The notes under the pieces were generated by a model. That model was not told where the DNA came from and ran no database searches. It worked only from the letters and a program-made list of their open reading frames with translations. A stretch of 64,000 nucleotides of DNA from Ignavibacteriales bacterium (GTDB lineage: Bacteria > Bacteroidota > Ignavibacteria > UBA10030): assembly GCA_026390575.1 (NCBI GenBank), contig JAPLFR010000015.1, forward strand, positions 295,101 through 359,100. Reading direction: 5' to 3'. The position numbers and the translations under genes are program-made. Shown here in pieces: positions 1-9,513 of the stretch (position 1 is its first letter; every line of letters begins with the position of its first letter).

Positions 1-146
1 TCCTTTTGCAGAACACGGCCGAGCAAATCACCATGGAGTAAATCATTGTGATAGATTTTTTCGCTATCGTAGTTATACTCAACAATTTTATCCTGGCATC
101 CAAATGAACATACGATAACTGCAAGGTAAACGAAGAGCCGTTTCAT
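1..146 (-). CDS. Putative lipoprotein, 5' part only
   Basis: Reading leftward from an ATG at 146, an open frame runs off the left edge of the window (48 codons visible). It begins MKRLFVYLAVIVCSFGC, a lysine/arginine start, a hydrophobic stretch and a cysteine at residue 17 in a lipobox-like SFGC setting, so it is probably a lipid-anchored exported protein. A good ribosome binding site (AGGAGA) lies about 8 bases before the ATG. The mature part seen so far is polar and matches no family I recognise. Function unknown; that it is a real gene is likely from the signal peptide plus ribosome binding site. Confidence 0.7.
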   Translation of the reverse strand, partial: MKRLFVYLAVIVCSFGCQDKIVEYNYDSEKIYHNDLLHGDLLGRVLQK

Positions 147-709
147 GGCTTTCTCTCCTTTGTTGATCGTGAATTTGATTTCTGCGGGAAATTTTCTGAC
201 GGTATTGTACTCAATCCTATACCGAAGGTCAACTTCTCTCGTCAAAGAATTATTCCTACGTATATAAAACGATTAATGAACCTTCTACACCTATTACGGC
301 GTTCATAATTCAAATTCAACAAGTAAAAAGAGCCCGCTGCTGCTTCCTTCTGTAAATACAAAGCAAGACACCTGTAATAAAATCGGGCTAAATACGGCAT
401 TGGTATGATAACAGTAATAGACGTAACAGAGTATGCACGATTTATTAAAGGATTTCGCGAAGCGAAAGTACGATAAAGTGAATTTTGCATCGAGTCAGCC
501 AATAAAAAAAAATGCTAAAAATCTGTTCTCAATGTTGGAACATTGGGAACCCATGCTGCGTCTACCATCATTCGTGCATTTGACTTCTCTGCAATGGTTC
601 ATGCGGAAGTCCGTTACGAATTTGTAAATCAGTGCTTGGAAATGTGGTTCATTTTTCATAAAATTGTTCCGCTCTGAAAGGCGAACATTCACTAACTTGT
701 AAGAAACCT
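147..709. other. Intergenic region with possible decayed ORF
   Basis: A divergent spacer of about 560 bases between the leftward lipoprotein gene and the rightward ABC operon, so promoters for both should lie here; I could not assign them. A 64-codon frame (433-627) has no convincing ribosome binding site. After an A-rich run near 503-512 another frame stays open for 53 codons (519-677), which could reflect a small frameshifted relic, but neither stretch resembles a family I know. I do not call a gene. Confidence 0.4.
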
Positions 710-1657
710 ATGGCTATTGCAGTTCGAAATTTGACAAAACTCTACGGCACCGAAAAAGCGGTGAACGATATTTCGTTCGATGTGAAAACAGGCGAAATTC
801 TTGGCTTTCTTGGTCCCAATGGTGCCGGCAAAACCACGACGATGAAAATCATCACCTGTTACATGCCGCCTACATCCGGTAAGGTTGAAGTGGAAGGTTT
901 GGATATCGCCGAACATTCGTTTGACGTGCGGAAAAAAATCGGGTACCTGCCTGAGATGAATCCACTCTACTTTGATATGAATGTTGTGGAATATTTAGAC
1001 TACTCCGCACGCCTGCATGGATTGAAAGATGCTCTGTTGAGAAGCCGGTTGAAGGAAATGATCGATGTGTGCGGCATTGCCGATGTGAGGCACAAAGACA
1101 TCGGCGAGTTGTCGAAAGGATTTCGCCAGCGTGTGGGACTTGCGCAGGCGATGATTCACGATCCCGAGGTGCTCATTCTTGATGAGCCGACCAGCGGTCT
1201 TGACCCGAATCAAATTGTGGAGATACGTAATCTTATCCGCCAGCTTGGCCGCGCAAAAACAGTTGTGCTTTCCACGCATATACTTTCAGAAGTACAGGCA
1301 ACCTGCGACCGCGTCATCATCATTAATGAAGGAACAATCGTTGCCGATGGGACGCTGGAGCAATTGCAGCAAGATTTCCGCGGCTCCGAAAAGATTTCAT
1401 TGGAATTAAAAGCCAACACGACAAATGCAATGACGGCGATGTATCCAAAGTTCAAAGAAATCTTGCATGTAGAGTCGGTAGAGTATGTCGGGCAGGAAGG
1501 CGATGTGCACAAGTTCTCCATTCTCACAGAAAAAGGATTTGACATTCGCGAACAAATTTTCAGGCGTGCAGTATCTGAAGGATGGGTATTGATGGAAATG
1601 TCGCGTAAGGCGACGAGTCTGGAAGAAGTCTTCCATAAACTAACGACTTCAGAGTAG
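710..1657 (+). CDS. ABC transporter ATP-binding protein (GldA-like)
   Basis: ATPase subunit of an ABC-2 type exporter, 315 aa. Walker A GPNGAGKT is at residues 35-42, the signature LSKGFRQ at 134-140, Walker B LILDEP at 155-160 and the switch histidine in LSTHIL at 190. The C-terminal ~95 residues form the extra domain usual for this subfamily. The next three genes encode a permease, a GldG-like protein and a DUF4340 protein, the arrangement known for gliding-motility-type GldA/GldF/GldG systems in Bacteroidota. ATP hydrolysis is certain by motif; the substrate is unknown, and a role in gliding is not implied since such operons also occur in non-gliding species. Confidence 0.9.
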   Translation: MAIAVRNLTKLYGTEKAVNDISFDVKTGEILGFLGPNGAGKTTTMKIITCYMPPTSGKVEVEGLDIAEHSFDVRKKIGYLPEMNPLYFDMNVVEYLDYSARLHGLKDALLRSRLKEMIDVCGIADVRHKDIGELSKGFRQRVGLAQAMIHDPEVLILDEPTSGLDPNQIVEIRNLIRQLGRAKTVVLSTHILSEVQATCDRVIIINEGTIVADGTLEQLQQDFRGSEKISLELKANTTNAMTAMYPKFKEILHVESVEYVGQEGDVHKFSILTEKGFDIREQIFRRAVSEGWVLMEMSRKATSLEEVFHKLTTSE

Positions 1658-1803
1658 TTGAGTATAAAGTATCTGAGGTGTCAGGAGTGGAGCAAGCAGC
1701 CGGCAATATACAGCGAAGAGTGATCAGTGACTAATGAAGAGTGAAAAAATTATCAGCGAAATTAGTAATCTGCGTTCAATCTGTGTAATCTGGGAAATCA
1801 TTT

Positions 1804-2553
1804 ATGAAATTTGACATCAAAGAATTACCAACGCATCTCGGCAAGCTTTCCAATGTGGGAACAATCTTTAAAAAAGAATTGCGTTCCTATTTCAACTCGG
1901 CAGTAGCATATGTCGTCATTGTCGTGTTCCTCGCCATTGTCGGCTGGATGTACACGAGCAGCATGTTTCTTATCAACGTGGCATCGCTCCGCATGATGTT
2001 TGAATTGATCCCGCTTGTATTTCTGTTTGTGGTTCCTGCGGTAACCATGCGCCTCCTGGCGGAGGAAAAAAAGGCTGGCACCATCGAATTGCTGACAACC
2101 AAACCGCTGCACGATTGGGAAATAGTTGCAGGTAAGTTTCTTGCTGCATGGGCGCTCATCGGTTTTGCACTTCTCCCTACGCTCATCTATTATATCACGG
2201 TCGTCTTTCTCGGCGACATCGACAACGGCCCTGTTATTGGCGGCTACCTTGGCTTACTATTTATGGCGGGTGTCTATGTGGCGATCGGTCTGCTGGCTTC
2301 GAGTTTAACGGAGAATCAAATAGTTGCGTTCATTGTCGGTCTGCTGCTGATGTTTGTATTCTATATGATGGATAAGGTGCTCATTTTCGTACCGGATTTT
2401 ATGACAAGCGTGGTCGAATATCTTGGTATTGATTTTCACTTTTCCAATATTGCACGCGGCGTCATCGACTCGCGGGATATTGTGTACTTCGGCTCCGTGC
2501 TCGGCTTCACGCTCTATCTTTCAGTGATCTCTCTAGAACGAAGAAAGTGGTGA
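1804..2553 (+). CDS. ABC-2 type permease (GldF-like)
   Basis: Membrane subunit partnering the upstream ATPase, 249 aa. It shows about six hydrophobic segments, beginning with a cytoplasmic N-terminus ending in KKELRSYFNS, then AYVVIVVFLAIVGWMY. The segment RLLAEEKKAGTIELLTTKP is the cytoplasmic coupling-type motif typical of ABC-2/GldF permeases (LxEEKxxGTxExLxTxP). Family members are about 240 aa, so it looks complete. The 146-base spacer before it holds only low-complexity, non-coding sequence. Confident as a permease; the transported molecule is unknown. Confidence 0.88.
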   Translation: MKFDIKELPTHLGKLSNVGTIFKKELRSYFNSAVAYVVIVVFLAIVGWMYTSSMFLINVASLRMMFELIPLVFLFVVPAVTMRLLAEEKKAGTIELLTTKPLHDWEIVAGKFLAAWALIGFALLPTLIYYITVVFLGDIDNGPVIGGYLGLLFMAGVYVAIGLLASSLTENQIVAFIVGLLLMFVFYMMDKVLIFVPDFMTSVVEYLGIDFHFSNIARGVIDSRDIVYFGSVLGFTLYLSVISLERRKW

Positions 2554-2652
2554 AGGGAATGTTCTATCGTGTAATGTTCGATGGTCGATGTGAGAAATAT
2601 GTATTTCCAGAATTATTGACTTTTTCATTTTGAATTTATCCATTTTGCATTG

Positions 2653-4221
2653 ATGACTATGAATACAAAAAAAGCTCAAACTATGTTCCGGGTGTTGTTG
2701 GTGTTAGGCATCCTCATTCTCTTGAATTTCATTTCTGTGCGGCTGTTCAGCCGGTTAGATCTCACGAAGGCAGGCGTTTATACGCTCTCGGATGCGAGCA
2801 AAAATCTTGTGCGCAATCTTGATGATCGTATTACAGTGAAAGCGTACTTCACAGAAGATTTGCCGTCTCCGTACAATAATAACAGGCGGCAAGTGCTCGA
2901 CATTTTGAATGAGTACAAAGCATACGCCAAAGGCAATCTGCATTTTGAGTTCATCAATCCGGAAGGAGAGAAAAATGAACGCGAAGCGCAGCAAGCAGGT
3001 ATTCCTCCGGTCGAAGTGCAGATCGTGAAGGAAGATAAATTTGAAGTGAAGCGCGCGTTCCTCGGTCTCGTTCTGATGTACGAAGACAAAAAGGAATTAC
3101 TGCCGGTTGTGCAAAATCTTGGTTCGTTGGAATATGACATCAGCGCTGCCATCAAACGTCTGACGATGCAAGCGAAGAAGCGCATCGGCTATACTATCGG
3201 ACATCAAGAACCGGAACTGAAGAGCATGCAAAAAGCAAATCAAGAGGTGAGCGCGCAATACGAAGTGGTCCCAGTTGACCTCAGTTCAAACACCGCAACG
3301 GTTCCCCAGGATTTAGCAGCACTGCTGGTTATTGCACCGCAGACAAAATTTTCAGACACAGCAAAATATCAAATCGATCAATATCTCATGCGCGGCGGTA
3401 AGGTCGCGTTCCTGCTGAACAAAGTGAATGCGTCGCTCCAGCAGCGTTACACGCAGCCGGTTGAGCTTGGGCTGGAAGATATGCTGGAGAATTACGGCAT
3501 CCGTATCAACAGTGATTTAGTCCGTGATGCTCAGTGCGCCAATGTGACCGTGATGCAGCAGCAGGGACAGTTTCAGATGCAGAGTCAGATTCCATTCCCC
3601 TATCTGCCGAATGTAGCAAATGTGGATCGCTCAAATCCTATTGTCAAAGATTTGCAGGGATTGATTCTTTACTTTGTAAGTTCGCTCGACACAAGTTTGG
3701 CGGTGAACAAAGGATTGAAGGCGGAAGTGCTCTTGCGTTCCTCCAAACATAGCGGCAGACAAACAGGTTTCTTGATGATTGATCCGCTCCATCGTTATAC
3801 ACAGGATGAGTTGTCAGAATCAAATATTCCCATGGCAGCAGTCGTGAGCGGATCATTCAAGAGTTATTTCTCCGCGAAAGGCGGAGCGAGCAGCACCCTT
3901 GTTCCGCAAGCGACGAAGAGTCCGGAAACGCGTATCGTGGTAGTAGGTGATGGCGATTTCATGAGGGATGACTTCGCGAGCAGCCGCGGCAATCTGACGT
4001 TCTTTATCAACATCATAGATTATCTTGCAGATGATGCCGGCTTGATTACGATTCGTTCAAAGAATGTTGCACAGCCTCCCCTTGAGCAAATTTCAGATGG
4101 AACAAAAAAACTGTTGAAGTATGGCGACTTGCTTGTACCGCCATTACTCGTTATCGCGTATGGTTTATTGCGGTGGAGACGGCGTGTGGCACTGAAACGT
4201 TCCTTTGAAGCTCAGGTATAG
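2653..4221 (+). CDS. GldG-like ABC transporter auxiliary protein
   Basis: About 522 aa, anchored by an N-terminal membrane segment (RVLLVLGILILLNFISVRLF) and a C-terminal one (LLVPPLLVIAYGLLRWRRR), with a large extracytoplasmic domain between. The segment following the first helix (RLDLTKAGVYTLSDASKNLV, then a YFTEDLPSP motif) matches the GldG/ABC_transp_aux family, which partners GldA and GldF. Possible starts are TTG 2650, ATG 2653 and ATG 2659; no strong ribosome binding site decides between them. Role in the complex is inferred from family and gene order; the biochemical function of GldG is not established. Confidence 0.85.
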   Translation: MTMNTKKAQTMFRVLLVLGILILLNFISVRLFSRLDLTKAGVYTLSDASKNLVRNLDDRITVKAYFTEDLPSPYNNNRRQVLDILNEYKAYAKGNLHFEFINPEGEKNEREAQQAGIPPVEVQIVKEDKFEVKRAFLGLVLMYEDKKELLPVVQNLGSLEYDISAAIKRLTMQAKKRIGYTIGHQEPELKSMQKANQEVSAQYEVVPVDLSSNTATVPQDLAALLVIAPQTKFSDTAKYQIDQYLMRGGKVAFLLNKVNASLQQRYTQPVELGLEDMLENYGIRINSDLVRDAQCANVTVMQQQGQFQMQSQIPFPYLPNVANVDRSNPIVKDLQGLILYFVSSLDTSLAVNKGLKAEVLLRSSKHSGRQTGFLMIDPLHRYTQDELSESNIPMAAVVSGSFKSYFSAKGGASSTLVPQATKSPETRIVVVGDGDFMRDDFASSRGNLTFFINIIDYLADDAGLITIRSKNVAQPPLEQISDGTKKLLKYGDLLVPPLLVIAYGLLRWRRRVALKRSFEAQV

Positions 4222-4256
4222 ACTTGAGATTTGAAAAGTGTAGAAGGTAGATTAAA

Positions 4257-5147
4257 ATGAAAAAGAACATATATATTCTCGTCGGCCTATTCGTTTGCCT
4301 CTTCATCATCGCATATCTTGTTCTGCAAAAACCCGGAGAACGCAGCGCAGATTCAGCCAGCACGGGACTGCTGTTCACGGTTGATTCACTTTTGGTGGAT
4401 AAAGTTGAAATTAAGACGTCAGCTTCTGCCCTTGTGCTGGAAAAGCGCGGTGCCGAGTGGTTTGTTGCTCAACCGATTAATTATAAAGCCGATCAAGCAA
4501 ATATCGGCCAACTCATTCACCAGATAAAAAATCTTGAGGTGAAAAGTATTATTTCCAATAAACCGGAAAAGCAATCCGTATTTCAAGTTGATCAAACCGG
4601 AACGCAAGTGACACTGTACGAAAAAGGTATTGAGAAGGCGGCGTTCATTCTCGGTAAGATGGCTGCAAGTTATTCAGAATCGTACGCGCGCAAACTGAAC
4701 TCTAACGATGTATTCCTCGTTGAAGGTGCATCGAGTTATATGTTCAATCGTCAGGTAAAAGATTGGCGCGATAAAACGATCTTGACAACACCGAAAGAAA
4801 ACATTAAGGAAATACGGTACCAGTACGGTGACACGGCATTTACCATAACGTTGAGTGACAGTGCATGGTTTGCCGGAAAAGATAAGGCACAGCAGTCTGT
4901 GGTAGAAGGTATTGTCTCTTCGCTCTCCCATCTTCAAGCGGATGATTTTATTGACAGCACTGTGTCGCCAAAAGTGACGGCAATGATAGCGTATGCTGGA
5001 GTTCAACTTCGCTTCTCGTTCGACAAAGCATTAAACAAGTATTACATTCAATCTTCTAATTCACCGCAATGGTTCGTGTTGGAACAATGGAAAGCAAGCC
5101 AAATTTTAAAACGGAAGAAGGAAATTGTAGAATCAAATAAAAAGTAG
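4257..5147 (+). CDS. DUF4340 domain protein
   Basis: 296 aa with one N-terminal membrane anchor (IYILVGLFVCLFIIAYLVL) and a soluble extracytoplasmic part. Paired repeats of the type DSLLVDKVEIKTSASALVLEKRGAEW, followed later by VTLYEKGIEKAAFILGK, are characteristic of DUF4340 proteins, which very often end GldA/F/G-type operons. It starts 36 bases after the GldG-like gene and precedes a terminator, so it is the last operon gene. The molecular function of the family is unknown; it probably acts with the ABC complex at the cytoplasmic membrane. Confidence 0.8.
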   Translation: MKKNIYILVGLFVCLFIIAYLVLQKPGERSADSASTGLLFTVDSLLVDKVEIKTSASALVLEKRGAEWFVAQPINYKADQANIGQLIHQIKNLEVKSIISNKPEKQSVFQVDQTGTQVTLYEKGIEKAAFILGKMAASYSESYARKLNSNDVFLVEGASSYMFNRQVKDWRDKTILTTPKENIKEIRYQYGDTAFTITLSDSAWFAGKDKAQQSVVEGIVSSLSHLQADDFIDSTVSPKVTAMIAYAGVQLRFSFDKALNKYYIQSSNSPQWFVLEQWKASQILKRKKEIVESNKK

Positions 5148-5230
5148 AAAGTAACAAGGTATGAGGTAAAGGTACAGATGACAGAATACCCAGAGCGGAC
5201 AGCGGAAGAGAATAAGCAGACCAAAATGAA

Positions 5231-5264
5231 AAAGCCCTTCGATAAGGAGGGCTTTCTGATTTTT
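5231..5264 (+). terminator. Rho-independent terminator of the Gld-like operon
   Basis: Inverted repeat AAAGCCC (5231-5237) / GGGCTTT (5249-5255) with an 11-base loop, followed after CTGA by a run of T. It sits 80 bases after the DUF4340 gene and before the next operon. Confidence 0.75.
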
Positions 5265-5362
5265 GTTTCACCTGCACAATTCCTTGCTTGCGGAGGCATT
5301 TTTGATTACTTTTTTAATTAGCAACAGTTCCTATCATCTTAAAATCAAAGGTTACGAGAACT

Positions 5363-7357
5363 ATGACGCATAAACTCATTTTCGGAATCAGCCTGATTCC
5401 TATTCTCTTGTTGTTTGGATGCGGGGCATCGAATCCAACAATTGCCACCATTGGCGATGAAAAACTCACACTGAACTACTTTGAAGATAACTATGCCAAA
5501 AACAACGGCGGCTGGGACACGAGCACTGTCTCAACGAAAGAAGACCGGGAACGGTTTCTTGACTTGCTTGTCAATTTCAAGCTAAAAGTAAAAGAAGCAT
5601 ATGCTCAGGGGCTTGAGAAAGATTCTGCTGTTATTAGTGAAATGGAAACCTATAACACTTCTGTGGCTCAGTCTTATATGATTGAGAAAGAAATTATAGA
5701 CCAGGGTGTGCGGCGAATGTATGACAAGAAAAAAGATGAGGTGCGCGCCAGTCATATAATCTTTCGCCTTAAACCTAATGCAAAGCCTGATGACACACTA
5801 ATGGCATATATACGCGCAAAGAATGTTATCGAACAAATCCCAACTGTCCCTTTTGATTCGCTTGCAATTCGATATTCGGAAGATCCAACCGTGAAAACCA
5901 ATTACGGTGACGTAGGGTTCTTTTCCGGCGGCAAAATGGTGCCGGAGTTCGAAGATGCGTGTTATTCAATGATGCCTGGTGAGTATACTAAAACTCCGGT
6001 TCGAACACAGTACGGGTATCATGTCATTAAAGTAACGGGTCGCCAGCCGAACTCCGGTTCGGTGCGCATCACTCATCTCCTTGTGCGTTTTAATCAAGGG
6101 TTGACGGATACCGCCGCAGTACGTGATACCGTTTGGATGATCTACCGCAAACTTAAAAGCGGGGCAAGTTTTATAGATATGTTACACAAGTACAGCCAGG
6201 ATCCGCGAAGCGTACCCAACCAGGGCGACATCGGTTTCTATGAACGCGGTCGGGTTCCGCAAAATGTTGCAGATGTATTTTTTAAGTTAAATGTCGATTC
6301 AATTTCCGAACCGATCCGTTTCAACTACGGGTATCACATTTTCAAATGTACAGAGAAAAAGGGATTACCATCGTTTGCGGATATGCAAAATGACTTGAAG
6401 GAACAGTACAAACAATTACGGTACCAATACGATTACGATAACTATGTGCGGAGATTGAAAGCGCAGTACCATGTGAGTATTGATTCTTCGGTCGCACGCA
6501 AACTAATTTCATCGTTGGATACAACCAAGCTATCCGGCAATGAAGGATGGAAAGATACACTTTCACTCGAAATTTTGAAAATGACACTTATCCACAGCAC
6601 AGAACGTTCGTTCACGGTAAATGATTTTGCAGACAAGGTTCTCGCGACGAACGATTTCAAGAGCTATGTGTTAACGCCTGATAATATTTGGCTGCTCACG
6701 AATAAAATGCTTGATATTGTGGCGCTCGATGAACATGCACGGCATGCCGTGGACAAATATCCGTTGCTGGCAAATCTTCTTAAGGACTATAAAGAAGGAA
6801 TTCTTCTCTATCGTATTGAACAAGACGAAGTATGGAAGAAAGTGATGGTGAATGATTCACTGCTGAAAGAATATTACAATGCGCATAAAGAAGAATATCG
6901 CTGGCCGGAACGTGTCAACTTTGCCGAAATATATACTGTATCGGATAGCTTAGCAAAGGCGGCATACTGGAAGGTGCAGTATGGTGAAAACTTTCTGGAT
7001 GTCGCGCAAGAATACACAAATCGTACAGGGTATCAGGAGAAAAAAGGTGTGTGGGGCTTTCAGCCCTTTGCAGCAAACGATTTATCGCGTAAAGCCTCAA
7101 CAATGGCCATGGACAGCGTGTCCGAACCATTTAGATATAAATCGGGCTGGTCAATTGTTAAAACGCTTGCCATAGACAGCGCGCATGTGAAGAGTTTTGA
7201 AGATGCAACACCGGAAGTTGCAAGCGGGTATCAAGAAGCAGCGTCCAAACAGCGCGAACAGGATTGGACCGTTGCTCTCAAGAAAAAGTTTCCGGTGACC
7301 ATTAATAAAGAAGCATTGTCAGAAGCGTTTAAAAGGAAACGGGTTGAATCCCAATAA
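5363..7357 (+). CDS. PpiC-type peptidyl-prolyl isomerase lipoprotein
   Basis: 664 aa. The signal peptide ends in LLLFGC with the lipidation cysteine at residue 20, so it is probably anchored in an envelope membrane facing the periplasm. Two parvulin (rotamase) domains follow a SurA-like N-terminal helical region: one starts near VRASHIIFRL (about 127) with the YGDVGFFSGGKMVPEF core, the other near VRITHLLVRF (about 233) with QGDIGFYERGRVP. A further rotamase-like segment near the end (KKGVWGFQPF) is degenerate. The family folds outer-membrane and secreted proteins. It heads a run of three related genes (the next overlaps it by 14 bases), indicating an operon for envelope protein maturation. 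Confidence 0.88.
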   Translation: MTHKLIFGISLIPILLLFGCGASNPTIATIGDEKLTLNYFEDNYAKNNGGWDTSTVSTKEDRERFLDLLVNFKLKVKEAYAQGLEKDSAVISEMETYNTSVAQSYMIEKEIIDQGVRRMYDKKKDEVRASHIIFRLKPNAKPDDTLMAYIRAKNVIEQIPTVPFDSLAIRYSEDPTVKTNYGDVGFFSGGKMVPEFEDACYSMMPGEYTKTPVRTQYGYHVIKVTGRQPNSGSVRITHLLVRFNQGLTDTAAVRDTVWMIYRKLKSGASFIDMLHKYSQDPRSVPNQGDIGFYERGRVPQNVADVFFKLNVDSISEPIRFNYGYHIFKCTEKKGLPSFADMQNDLKEQYKQLRYQYDYDNYVRRLKAQYHVSIDSSVARKLISSLDTTKLSGNEGWKDTLSLEILKMTLIHSTERSFTVNDFADKVLATNDFKSYVLTPDNIWLLTNKMLDIVALDEHARHAVDKYPLLANLLKDYKEGILLYRIEQDEVWKKVMVNDSLLKEYYNAHKEEYRWPERVNFAEIYTVSDSLAKAAYWKVQYGENFLDVAQEYTNRTGYQEKKGVWGFQPFAANDLSRKASTMAMDSVSEPFRYKSGWSIVKTLAIDSAHVKSFEDATPEVASGYQEAASKQREQDWTVALKKKFPVTINKEALSEAFKRKRVESQ

Positions 7358-8192
7358 GTATCTTTTCACTGTTCTTCTTGCTCTCACGGCGATCGGTTGT
7401 TCCAAGAATGAACCGGATAAAACACCTGTCGCCAGCATCGACAAGCAAACGCTGGCCTTAGAAGAAATCCGTGCACATATTGATACAACGCGTGAGCCAT
7501 CGCAAGCACAAATTCAGCAGTACATACAACGGTGGCTCACAGAAGAATCGCTGTATCGTGAGGCGATAGATCGCGGTCTCGATCGTACGGAGGAGATGAA
7601 TCAAAAAGTAGAGGATGTGCGGAGACAATTGGCAATCAATGCACTCTTAGAGAAAGAAGTGTACTCCCAGCAGACATCGAATTTTACTATGCAGGATGTT
7701 CGTCAATATTATGACGCACATAGTAAAGAATTTAACGTTATGCACGACATGGCATTAGTCAGCTTTGCACTTTTTAAGAACCGAGATGCTGCAACACAAT
7801 TTCGCAATCTTGTGCTGAAAGGAACGCAATGGAATTCTGCAATCAATCAACATGCGCAATCGGTCGTACTGCGTGTAGATTCATCGTACCGGACTGAAGC
7901 AACGCTGATACCGGCAGAGTTATGGCGCGTCGCATCAAAATCGACAAACCGCGAGCTTTCGTTTCCCATAAGCACTGATAATGGTTATTATATTATTGTT
8001 GTATGGAAATTTATCAAGCAAGGACAGACAGCAGATGTACCATTCGTAGAACAAGAAATCCGCGGACGGCTGACTGTAGAACGGCGGCGGCAGATGTATG
8101 ATCAACTCGTTCAGAACCTTCGCTCAAAACATGCAATTCAAGTATTTATCAACTTGGCATCCGATTCAGGAAAGGCAAAAACAGAAGAATAG
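7344..8192 (+). CDS. SurA-like periplasmic chaperone lipoprotein, degenerate rotamase
   Basis: 282 aa; start TTG at 7344, overlapping the previous gene by 14 bases, with AAAGGAAA just before it. The lipobox TAIGC gives a lipid-anchored protein (cysteine 19). Residues 40-130 are helical and resemble the SurA N-terminal chaperone region. A parvulin-like segment follows (DVRQYYDAHSKEFNVMHD and later ELSFPISTDNGYYIIVVWKF), but the usual GGDLGW core is not recognisable, so isomerase activity is doubtful and a pure chaperone role is more likely. Position between two clear PPIase genes supports a joint envelope-folding function. Confidence 0.78.
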   Translation: MNPNKYLFTVLLALTAIGCSKNEPDKTPVASIDKQTLALEEIRAHIDTTREPSQAQIQQYIQRWLTEESLYREAIDRGLDRTEEMNQKVEDVRRQLAINALLEKEVYSQQTSNFTMQDVRQYYDAHSKEFNVMHDMALVSFALFKNRDAATQFRNLVLKGTQWNSAINQHAQSVVLRVDSSYRTEATLIPAELWRVASKSTNRELSFPISTDNGYYIIVVWKFIKQGQTADVPFVEQEIRGRLTVERRRQMYDQLVQNLRSKHAIQVFINLASDSGKAKTEE

Positions 8193-8200
8193 GAAAACGT

Positions 8201-9475
8201 ATGAAGCAAGTTTGCAAATTCTTAGTGTCTCTTTCTCTCCTGATTCCTGCTATTCTGCCGGCTCAAACACTGGTCGATCGGATTGTAGCGGTTGTAGACA
8301 AAGAGATTATTACCGAATCGGAGTTGAACGAGCGCGTTACATTCCTTGCAGTGCAAAATCGTATGGATCCGAACCAACCCGGGTTGCGCATGCAAGTGCT
8401 CGAAGGATTGGTTTCAGATAAACTCGTTCTTGCCCAAGCGTTGATTGATAGTATCGAAGTGACAGAAGACGAAGTAACGCGTGCGCTTGATCAGCAGATA
8501 GCAAACTTCGTCCGGCAGGTTGGGTCCGAACAGCGTGTAGAGCAGATGTACGGGAAATCCATCGCCCGCATAAAACGTGAGTATCGAACCGAAATTAAAA
8601 ACCAGCTTCTGGTACAGAAGATTCGCCAGCAGCGCGAAGCCGCATTATCGGTAACGCCCCGCGAAGTAGAAGATTTTTTTGTATCGTTTAAAGATAGTTT
8701 ACCGCAGGTTCCGGAAGAATTCGAATTGAGCCATATTTACATTGTACCGAAACCTGACACGGCGGTAGAAGCAAAAACGCGGCAGGTTATGCAATCTATT
8801 CTTGACAGTATAAAAGCAGGCGGAGATTTTGCAGACTTTGCTAAACGATATTCAACGGACCCGGGTTCTGCCGCGAGCGGCGGCGACCTCGGCTGGGAAA
8901 AACGCGGAGTATTTGTTCGTGAATTTGAAGAAACTGCGTTTGCGATGAAGGAAGGCGATGTTTCGCGCATTGTGAAAACCCAATTTGGGTTTCACATCAT
9001 CCAATTGCTCGGCAGGCGCGGTGAATCGGTACATGCACGCCATATTCTTATGAAGATCGATAAGGGGCCCGCAAGTGATTCTGCGGCAGTCGACACACTA
9101 CGGGCTGTTCGGCAGCAAGCGCTCAATGGCAAATCATTTGCAGAATTAGCGAGCAAATATTCTGAGGATGAGGACACGAAAACCATCGGCGGCGATTTAG
9201 GTACACTGACCGCTGACCAGCTCCAACCGGATTTTGCCGGACAAATTAAAGAAATGAATGCAGGAGAAATCAGTGAACCGCTTCGTACGGTGGTAGGATC
9301 CTCGTACGGCTTCCATATTGTTTGGATGCGTAAACGAACGGCACCGCATGCGATTAATTTGCAGGACGACTTCAAGCGCATCCAACAGCTGGCGCTCTAC
9401 ATGAAGCGCAATAAACAAAATGCAGAATGGATCGATGAACTGAAGAAAACTATTTATGTCGATATCCGTCTCTGA
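8201..9475 (+). CDS. surA: SurA-type periplasmic chaperone/peptidyl-prolyl isomerase
   Basis: 424 aa, near the usual SurA length. A cleavable signal peptide (LLIPAILPAQ) precedes the SurA N-terminal signature LVDRIVAVVDKEIITESEL. Two parvulin domains follow: ELSHIYIVPK with the SGGDLGWEKRG core, and VHARHILMKI with TIGGDLGTL. A short C-terminal helix completes the SurA layout. It acts in the periplasm on unfolded outer-membrane proteins. It follows the preceding lipoprotein gene by 8 bases and is the last of the three folding genes. This is the copy that best fits true SurA; the symbol is by similarity only. Confidence 0.88.
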   Translation: MKQVCKFLVSLSLLIPAILPAQTLVDRIVAVVDKEIITESELNERVTFLAVQNRMDPNQPGLRMQVLEGLVSDKLVLAQALIDSIEVTEDEVTRALDQQIANFVRQVGSEQRVEQMYGKSIARIKREYRTEIKNQLLVQKIRQQREAALSVTPREVEDFFVSFKDSLPQVPEEFELSHIYIVPKPDTAVEAKTRQVMQSILDSIKAGGDFADFAKRYSTDPGSAASGGDLGWEKRGVFVREFEETAFAMKEGDVSRIVKTQFGFHIIQLLGRRGESVHARHILMKIDKGPASDSAAVDTLRAVRQQALNGKSFAELASKYSEDEDTKTIGGDLGTLTADQLQPDFAGQIKEMNAGEISEPLRTVVGSSYGFHIVWMRKRTAPHAINLQDDFKRIQQLALYMKRNKQNAEWIDELKKTIYVDIRL

Positions 9476-9513
9476 TCTGCAGTGCACATACAATAGGAAA
9501 TAGTGGTGAACAT

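Noticed and set aside
242-692. Several short frames on both strands before the ABC operon
   Set aside because: No ribosome binding sites, no family likeness and no consistent frame; kept only as a note in the intergenic entry.
1658-1803. Simple-looking spacer sequence in the ABC operon (also 2554-2649 and 5148-5228)
   Set aside because: Low complexity, GAG/GTG-rich and similar in style, but no true repeat unit or coding content is visible.
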